Part shown: positions 56,776 through 64,000 of the stretch, piece by piece | How the letters are laid out: each line of letters begins with the position of its first letter | Position numbering within the stretch: position 1 is the first letter of the stretch | Assembly (NCBI RefSeq): GCF_027580225.2 | Contig: NC_073352.2 | Coordinates: 34,893,501-34,957,500 of the forward strand | Direction: 5' to 3' | Source: Misgurnus anguillicaudatus | Taxonomy: Eukaryota; Chordata; Actinopteri; Cypriniformes; Cobitidae | DNA length: 64,000 nt | Position numbers and translations under genes: made by a program | Notes under the pieces: model-generated | Told to the model about the DNA's origin: nothing | Databases searched by the model: none | Seen by the model: only the letters and a program-made list of their open reading frames with translations

Positions 56776-58840
56776 AGTGGTGCTTGCATTTATGCAAGGC
56801 ATCACTATTACTATTGCTCATACTTATTATTTATATCTTTATTTATTTATTCTTATATCTGGACACTTTTTCGGCGCGTAACTCGTCCCGCACGGTTTGT
56901 CGTAGACCAATGAAACAGGGCTCAAAATGACCGTCTTATTGAGGACACGTCTGCTATGACTTTTATAAGCGATCGGGTGTAGGATTTCCGAAAGGGGGGT
57001 GAAAAACCACCCGAAAAATCCCATTGACTTAACATTGGGCCCAACTTTGACGGGTCATAGCTCCGCTCAAGGATTTTGTAGAAACTTGTGGGTTATAACA
57101 TTTGAAGAGGGTGGTAGGCTCTGTAGAACATACATCACAATGGGGTGTAAGTTGTACCCCTGGGGTGTAAGAGGCACCCGAAATTCCCCATTGACTTATA
57201 ATGGGGCAGGGAACACGCCCATATAAGGGAATAAAACAGTTCCAGATGGGATATCTTTGCTTTACAGTGTCATAGAGATAAGTGGGTGGGCTCATTTTAC
57301 TCGGGCATCCAATCAGTCTCTCAGGATCATTTCAGAGCTATTAAGCCACGCCCCTAGCAACCACTTTTGAGCACCCTAGCAACATCTCCCATAGACTGCC
57401 ATTATAAAATGCCCAGACGGGATATCTTCGCTTTACAATGTCATAGAGACATGGGGGTGGGCTCATTTTACTCAGACATCCAATCAATTTATCAGGATAG
57501 TCCCAGAGTTATTAAGCCACGCCCCTAGCAACCACTTTTAAGCACCCTAGCAACCTAAAATTCAAACAGTTATACCTCAGCATCAGAACATCGTAGAGAC
57601 ACGGGGGTTGGACCGTTTTACTTGTGACTCGGAGTGTAACAACTGGTCACATCATTGGCCACTCCCAAGCCCCGCCCCTAGCAACCAAATAAGAGCACCC
57701 TAGCAACCGAATAAACAAAGCTTTATATCTCCGCATCAGAACATCGTAGAGACACGGGGGTTGGACCGTTTGACTCGTGACTCAGAGTATAATCACTATG
57801 GGATGCCAATTTTTTCCCTAGCAACCAAATACAGTACCCTAGCAACAGAGTAAACAAAGCCTTATATCTCCGCATCAGAACATCGTAGAGACACGGGGGT
57901 TGGACCGTTTGACTCGTGACTCGGAGTGGAATCACTATGGGATGCCAAATTTTTCCCTAGCAACCAAATACAGTACCCTAGCAACGGAATAAACAAAGCA
58001 TTATATCTCCGCATCGGAACATCGTAGAGACACGGGGGTTGGACCGTTTGACTCGTGACTCGGCGTGTAATCACTAGTGGATGGCAATTTTCTCCCTAGC
58101 AACCAAATACACTACCCTAGCAACCGAATAAACAAAGCCTTATATTTCAGCATCAGAACATCGTAGAGACATGGGGGTTGGAGCGTTTGACTCGTGACCC
58201 AAAGTGTAATCACTATTGGATGCCAATTTTTTCCCTAGCAACCAAATACAGTACCCTAGCAACAGAGTAAACAAAGCCTTATATCTCCGCATCAGAACAT
58301 CGTAGAGACACGGGGGTTGGACCGTTTGACTCGTGACTCGGAGTGTAATCATTATGGGATGCCAATTTTTTCCCTAGCAACCAAATACACTACCCTAGCA
58401 ACCGAATAAACAAAGCCTTATATTTCAGCATCAGAACATCGTAGAGACATTGTGGTTGGACCGTTTGACTCGTGACCCTGAGTGTAATCACTATTGGATG
58501 TCAAATTTTTCCCTAGCAACCAAATACAGTACCCTAGCAACCAAATAAACAAAGCCTTATATCTTCACATCAGAACATCGTAGAGACACGGGGGTTGGGC
58601 CGTTTTACTTGTGACTCAGAGTGTAATCACTAGTGGATGCCAAATTTTTCCCTAGCAACCAAATACAGTACCCTAGCAACCGAATAAACAAAAAACCTTA
58701 TATCTCTGCATCAAAACATCATAGAGACACGGGGGTTGGACCGTTTTACTTTTGGGTTGGAGTATAATCATATATTGTCCCGAGAATTTTGCCACGGCAA
58801 GCACCACTCACATTTTCTTCAGGAAATGTACCTATCTAGT
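56776..58840 (+). mobile_element. Helentron/HINE-like element with internal tandem array
   Basis: 5' end 'agtggtgcttgc' at 56776-56787, and its exact inverse 'gcaagcaccact' at 58797-58808, i.e. 32 bp inside the 3' end. After that sub-terminal repeat come a hairpin ('acattt'...'aaatgt', 58810-58829) and the terminus 'cctatctagt'. Target is T|T with no duplication. Joining the two flanks gives a sequence that matches the opposite foldback arm in length (34 of 34 positions spanned) with only a few base differences. Asymmetric sub-terminal inverted repeats, a 3' hairpin, TT target and a tandem core are the described features of Helentron-associated elements. No Rep/helicase, so non-autonomous. 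Confidence 0.72.
57580..58765 (+). repeat. 139-bp tandem array inside the Helentron-like element
   Basis: The anchor 'acatcgtagagaca' starts at 57588, 57741, 57880, 58019, 58158, 58297, 58436, 58575 and 58716 (last one altered). Steps are 153, then six or more of exactly 139, then 141 bp. Units also share 'tgactcgtgactcgg' and 'ccctagcaaccaaata'. Older, diverged units with 154-171-bp spacing run upstream to about 57260. Minus frames of 70 codons recur once per unit and are a by-product. Confidence 0.93.
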
Positions 58841-59513
58841 TCTTTTTTTCGTGCTATTATCACGAATTTTTGCGTTTTTTTTCGTGATCGTATTACGAAT
58901 TCCTGTTTTCGTGTGATTATAACGTATTGGTTACTCAACTGTTTTGTCCTATTTTCTTACCATTATCGCTTTGGTTTAGGGTTAGATTTACATAAAATGA
59001 CATTCCTAACCAAACCCAACTCTAACCCTAACGCCAGGCGACATATAAAAAAATCAGAAAAAAATAGTATAAACCAATATATAAAGTGACATTCTAATTC
59101 AAGTACCAAATCTAACCCTAAACCGAAGCGACAATGGTTTAAAAATAGGAAAAAGCAGTTGAGTAACCACAAAAACAGTAACAGTAACACGAAAACAGGA
59201 ATTCGTTATACGATCACAAAAAAACTTGATTTCGTAATAATAGCACGAAAAAATAATCAAAAAAATACGTGACTATCACGAAACTTTGTGAGACTGGGTA
59301 GCCCATTCATATCATTTTATTGTTTGACTGTTCAGTAGCCTACTGTTCATATTTACATTTAAAAAGCAGAAATAAAAGTAACTAAAAAGTTACTTTCCTT
59401 AGTACATGATAACTTTTGATCTACAGTAACTGGTAGAGTAATTCAATTACTTCTAAAATAAGTAACTAGTAACTGTAACTAATTACTTATTTTCAGTAAC
59501 TTGCCCAACACTG

Positions 59514-60156
59514 CTAATAAATCACCTAAAATCTCCTCCACTGCACCCGTCTCAAATGTTGGAAATGAAAGTTCATGAGGAGAGTTGGGATCTTGGTAGA
59601 CGTATGTCAGTGTGACACCGCATATCATCCACGCATGCACACAATTATCTTCAGTCATCAGTATGAGCAACTCTAAAACCACATCCACATGAATGATCTT
59701 ATTAAATGCATGATTAATGACAATCACTGCATGGTATTATTCCTATGACAGCTTCAGGATAGTTATTGTACTCCATGACCTCACAGTACACAGTGTGGAA
59801 AATAACAGGGTGAAAAATCTGTCAAGAAAATCTGGGAGTCATATTTCACCCCAAAAAGTCAAAAAAAGAGTGAGAAAAGAAATTGTTTTGCTTCAGAACA
59901 TGAAAAAGGATTGTTTGCGTTGTTGTCATTATTATTAAAAAATTAAGCAAAATTTAGCTATTGCATTACAGTATTTATTTCAATGCAATACTGCTCATTA
60001 CAGTAATGAGAATCCAAATGAGAATTAATAACCAACTCAAAAGTAAACAGTGAAGATGCATTAAAAAAATTCATAAAAATAATGTCTAAAAATGCAACGC
60101 AAAACATCTTAAAGGGACAGTCAATCATCTTAATTTTATTTGGTGGCCAGATTTAA
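59514..60156. other. No gene seen
   Basis: Frames 59479-59727 (minus) and 59717-59938 (plus) have no recognised domain. A lone terminus 'cttaaagggacagtcaat' lies at 60110. Confidence 0.4.
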
Positions 60157-60205
60157 AGGGATAGTTCACCCAAAAATTGTTTGTAACAACCTGATGAACT
60201 ATCCC
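60157..60205. mobile_element. 49-bp TTAA-flanked deletion derivative
   Basis: 'agggatagttcaccc' to 'gatgaactatccc' are inverted; TTAA at 60153-60156 and 60206-60209. Almost nothing is left but the two tips. Confidence 0.72.
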
Positions 60206-60253
60206 TTAAATACGAGATTCAACAGCACACTTCCACGCTGTATATTTCTGTTC

Positions 60254-60365
60254 CTGTGTAGCTCAACTGGTACAGCATTGCATCATATTAGCAATGCATA
60301 GAAGGTCATGGGTTCGATACCCAGAAATACATGTACTGCTAACAAAATATAGTTTGAATGCATGG
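60254..60365 (+). mobile_element. tRNA-derived SINE head
   Basis: Box A-like 'tagctcaactggtac' at 60259-60273 and box B 'ggttcgatacc' at 60311-60321, then 'tactgctaacaaaatatagt' and 'tgaatgcatgg'. The first 70 bases look like an alanine-type tRNA, but the acceptor ends do not pair, so it is a SINE and not a tRNA gene. Confidence 0.72.
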
Positions 60366-61653
60366 TCATTTGCTTTGAAGCACAGAGTCTTCCAAATATG
60401 TACAAAACACTAACAAGATCTAAAACTGAAGCTGAAACAAAAAGCATAATTAAAGTATCAGAATGATCCCGGCCACATATAAACTATAACAGACAAATAT
60501 ATCTCTCCTAAAAACAGAAGCATAGATTGTGCATAATACGAGCTGTTTGCTCTGAAGCCCTTACAACGTTGTTTTCATCATCTGCCTCGTGGGAAACCGC
60601 TCACTTGTGTAAAACTTTTGTCTCATTCATTTCTATTATTTTAACCAAACAAGGTGCTGTACAGTGCAATAAAATAACAGTTTTTGGTTAAAAAAAACCT
60701 TTATGTGTTTTATGTGACTGATGGTTCTTTAGGAACCAAAAATGGTTATTTTATGTCATCACCATGAGGAACATTTTAAATACCTTTAGTTTTAAGCACA
60801 AATAGGATAACAATAAGCATAAAAATAGAAACTATAGATTTCACCAGACTGCAAAAACCTTTACCTGAGTCATCTGTGCCATATACAGTTTTGTACCTTA
60901 ACATGGTGAAAAGCCTTAAAAGATTCAGTCAAAGTCTGACAAAGCAACACATACTGAATGAATTCAATAATTTGAACAACAACACCTATAACTCAGACAA
61001 CTGAATGGGTAGCTGAATAAACTCCAGGCCATAAGCATGTAATTAAACTAAAGCACTGTCGTTTCTGTCTGACAAATAAGCACTACATTTTGCATTAACC
61101 ACTAAAATGAATATTACATTATCAAAATTAAAAAGCCGCAAGCATACACTTATAAAAAATAATAATAAATGAATATGGGGGAACATTGTGATTTTCTTGT
61201 CCTGGTCATTTGAATAATAGATAACACAAAATGGCTTAGTGAATTAGGCAACAAGTAAATGGCATTATGTTGCTGACTTCCATTAGCCAAATTAAACCAT
61301 TCTGGAAAATCTACCATAAAGAATGAACAAGTCAACAGTGACTCATTTCAAAACTTTTACTGACCTTCAATGACATTTTCAAAGGATGTAAGTTACATTT
61401 TGCTGTAATTTCTACTTTTCGCTCTATGGCATCACTGTGAAAAACCTTTCACGCACCTTTATTTTTTTAAAGTGTACGCTTTTTAGAGACATAGCCTCCT
61501 TTCAGTCTGCTAATCTCTGTCAAAAATGAGATAATGATATTGCCGAATGCTTGGTACGTGTTATACGATAATGAAATATACTTTCACTTCAAATCTGCTT
61601 AATCCAGAAATCCTGGTTTGCTTGCAGAACATGAGACATTTCACAAGACATTT
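60366..61653. other. No gene seen
   Basis: AT-rich, no frames of note (61150-61335 minus has no domain), no inverted ends noticed. Confidence 0.45.
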
Positions 61654-61657
61654 TTAA

Positions 61658-62038
61658 GATGTCAAATAAATCTTTGATGTCCCTAGAGTATGTTTTAGCT
61701 CAAAATGCCATATAGATAATTTATTATAATGTTAAAATTGAAACTTTGTAGGTGTGAGCAAAATGTGCCGTTTTGGGTGTGTCCCTTTAAATGCAAATGA
61801 GCTGATTGGTGCTGTGGTTGGATAGTGCAGATTAAGGGGCGGTAATATTATAATAAGATCCCTTTCTGACATTACAAGGGGAGCCAAATTTTAATAAGCT
61901 ATTGCTTGCAAAAAATAGTTTACCAAAACTATGTTACTTGGTTGTTCTTATTCACATTTTCTAGGTTGATAGAAGCACTGGAAACCCAATTATAGCACTT
62001 AAACATGGAAAAAGTCAAATTTTCCTGATATGTCTTCT
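61658..62038. mobile_element. Probable TTAA-flanked element
   Basis: TTAA at 61654-61657 and 62039-62042. Tips 'gatgtcaaataaatc' and 'gatatgtcttct' are weakly inverted. Interior has 'gtgtgtccctttaaatgc', a word common in teleost repeats. Confidence 0.45.
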
Positions 62039-62042
62039 TTAA

Positions 62043-63555
62043 GTGCACAGAAAATGAATTGGATCAACAATATTAAAGTGTATCAAGACTTGTTACACAG
62101 TTGTTGCAAAGACTTATTGCACAGAGGTTTACCGAAAATATAGTATTAGAATATTAACTGATAAATTTTTGAGCCTTTTACCTTTATTACATTTACTTTT
62201 AATCAAAGTGAAGAGTGACTGGAAACTTTTTTAAAGTGAAGATTTGAGCATGTAGGGAGTAGGGAGCAAAAGACAGTGAAATTTGTTAAAAACCAATGAA
62301 ATGACTAAAGTGACATTTGTGAAGCTAAGGCACTTAAATTCCTAACTATTAACATTTCCATTGCCGTTGAAATTAAGGTGAAATTACTAAACCTAAACAT
62401 AAGAACCTGATAAAATTTTTTTCAAGAAAACATGTCTGACGGACTTACGCTGTAGATGGTTTTGTATCTGAGCTCATGGGCTATTCATTGCTCTGTTAGT
62501 TGTATGATTAACAAATTCTGCTATAGGGAAACTAGGACCAATGCTCTCCAAATCTGACACACTTCTGTATTTGTCATCTCTGTAACAGACACGAGAGAGG
62601 TGACATTGTGAACAGAAGCATGACAGAAATCTGATGCATAAAGGTTTGGTTAAAATATTAAAGATCTCGTCTGTTAAATGTAACAGGCATAGATCGATGT
62701 AAAAGGCAATCAAGCATGAGACAGATTTTAATATCATATAACATCTATATGCTCCACCCTTCAGTTTAAGATCTGTGCACATCCAATGGGTCAGACTCAG
62801 GGTTTGGGTGGTACGCGTGTCCCAGTTAGACTCTCCTGATAGATGGAGCTAGCAGAGCATGTTATTACATATTGATGAAAGATTACAAAGACAAACTTTT
62901 GATTTCTTTGCAATAACATGCACTGAAGAACCACTCACAATAAGACCAGCATGTAAGTTTTATACGTTCTCTAGTCTGAACTAACCCAACAACCAAATGG
63001 GTTTCCATTCAAAACAATCAAATCAGGGATCTGTGAAAGGACATCACATGAAATTGAAAGCTGAAAAATGAGACTGGAGTCTACCACCAACAAAGGACAC
63101 ACATCTGCACCTAACCAAACAATACGAGATGGACCTTATAGAGACTCTCTCAAAATATAATGAAGGCATACTCAAATATGATATTTAATAATGTAGCTAT
63201 TAGTTGAGTTCACATTATAGGAGAACTAAAGCAAAAAGCTGCTGTACAATCTCATGTACAACATTCAGCCAGACTGAAATACACAGCTTTACAAACATAC
63301 AATAAAACTGCAGACAAAATGCTGAATCGCATCACTGAGCTAAACATTTGGGGTCGTGATCTGCCATTACAAAACAAGACAATGCAAAACTTTTAATCAT
63401 ATTGCACAGTCACAACACCGCCCAGAAGATTTCTGCCTGACCTGCAATGGCTGAGATGGAATTAAAAACAATGGATTTTTCTTTGACATTTCAGAAAAGA
63501 TAAAAAACAACCAAACAATGAACCCGAGATTAAGAGGAAAAATACTAGAATAATT
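62043..63555. other. No gene supported
   Basis: A 102-codon minus frame (62782-62474) is Cys- and Leu-rich and has no recognised domain or splice context. No repeat structure noticed. Confidence 0.4.
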
Positions 63556-63640
63556 AGAGGTCGACCGATAGTGGATTTTACCGATGCCAATAATTAAGTT
63601 GGTCCCTGCTTGCCGATAACCGATTAATCGACCGATAGTT
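63556..63640 (-). mobile_element. Transposon terminal fragment
   Basis: 'agaggtcgaccgatagtgg' at the left and 'ccgattaatcgaccgatag' near 63620 are partly inverted. The 'cgaccgata' words mark a repeat type common in fish. Body is truncated. Confidence 0.5.
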
Positions 63641-63912
63641 TTTAAAATGACTGCTGGATAAAAAAGAAACATAAGATTCAAAGTGAAACAGTGCTGAAAT
63701 GTATTACAAAAGTACTGAACCATGAAAATGTGCTAAATGTATAAATAAAATATATGAATTATTATAATAAGTATTGATAAGTAAATGCTTCTGTGAAGTC
63801 GCTTTGACGACAAACTTAGGTTCATACTGTTGTTTCTCTGCTAATGCAGCATCTATTCAGCAGATTAATTACTTCATACTGATATTTTTCTGTGTTTTCC
63901 CTGCTTCTATTA

Positions 63913-63985
63913 ATGTAAAGCTGCTTTGAAACAATTACAAATTGTGAAAAGTGCTATATAAATAAAATTGAATTGAATTGAATAT
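63913..63985 (+). mobile_element. SINE/LINE-type 3' tail
   Basis: 'gctgctttgaaacaatta' and 'agtgctatataaataaaa', then four 'ttgaa' units (ttgaattgaattgaattgaat). This is the 3' tail typical of L2/CR1-mobilised repeats in fish. Upstream body (63790-63910) is not clearly assignable. Confidence 0.6.
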
Positions 63986-64000
63986 GAAGCAACGAATGCA

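Larger units (their letters stand above)
56732..59298. mobile_element. Foldback element, split by a Helentron-like insertion
   Basis: The left arm 56732-56775 ('cccagtctcac', 'tagtcacgtatttttt') and its continuation 58841-58960 ('tcgtgctatta', 'gtattacgaattcctg', 'ttggttactcaac') are together the inverse of 59140-59298 ('gttgagtaac', 'caggaattcg', 'taatagcacga', 'gtgagactggg'). It is similar in design to 12182-12948, with 'agggttag' and 'ctctaaccctaac' in the loop. Confidence 0.8.
56485..59513. mobile_element. hAT-type remnant, host of a second nest
   Basis: Left piece (56485-56545: 'caaagtaacgcattactgta', 'gcatgtaacgaagta') and right piece (59380-59513, ending 'cttgcccaacactg') are the two sides of a hAT family whose end reads 'cagtgttgggcaag' on the minus strand. 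The left tip is lost. The foldback 56732-59298 lies between them. Confidence 0.6.

Noticed and set aside
57723..58352. Family of three related 70-codon minus-strand proteins
   Set aside because: Each is one window on the 139-bp tandem unit; they recur because the DNA repeats.
60254..60330. Functional tRNA gene
   Set aside because: Boxes A and B are present but the acceptor ends do not pair and a SINE-type body follows; two other copies in the window show the same extension.

Overview
The window looks like non-coding nuclear DNA from a teleost, most likely a cyprinid-type fish. The base composition is AT-rich. It contains teleost-style tRNA-derived SINEs, many hAT, piggyBac-like, Tc1-like and Harbinger-like miniature elements, foldback elements, an endogenous retrovirus, a 5'-truncated LINE in a TC microsatellite and a Helentron-like element with an internal satellite. 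I found no exon chain, host protein gene, rRNA or functional tRNA that I can support. Nearly all open frames of 60-120 codons are chance frames or fall in repeats. The only frames with recognisable protein similarity come from transposable elements: retroviral pol, Tc1 transposase, LINE reverse-transcriptase C-terminus and a RecQ-like helicase scrap.

Layout. 0-9.4 kb: foldback and TTAA-flanked MITEs, a nested foldback with a SINE (5.1-6.7 kb) and a repeat-poor stretch (7.7-9.4 kb). 9.4-12.1 kb: three hAT-type elements nested one inside another. 12.2-17.4 kb: foldbacks, a GC-rich Harbinger-type MITE inside a Tc1-like fragment, and small MITEs. 19.6-28.4 kb: a deep nest whose core is a 6.93-kb endogenous retrovirus (20349-27282). 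Its 523-bp LTRs are identical, it has a 4-bp target duplication, a serine-tRNA-type primer site and a polypurine tract, but its gag, pro, pol and env are all broken. 28.4-34.3 kb: TTAA element and a composite direct duplication. 34.3-38.3 kb: the most repeat-poor stretch and the best place to look for conserved non-coding elements. 38.6-46.8 kb: many intact MITEs with clear target duplications. 47.9-48.5 kb: LINE tail bounded on both sides by (TC)n. 50.36-51.97 kb: a Tc1-family transposon with perfect 27-bp inverted repeats and an inactivated transposase. 53.5-54.5 kb: a 24-bp minisatellite with a 144-bp higher-order repeat. 56.5-59.5 kb: a hAT remnant containing a foldback, which contains a Helentron/HINE-like element with a 139-bp array. 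59.5-64 kb: mostly unremarkable, with SINE and MITE fragments.

The elements do not form a pathway. The biology here is insertion history: nested insertions with readable target duplications give a relative order of events, and the identical LTRs mark the retrovirus as probably the youngest large insertion. All family names rest on motifs, ends and target duplications read by eye; no database search was run.
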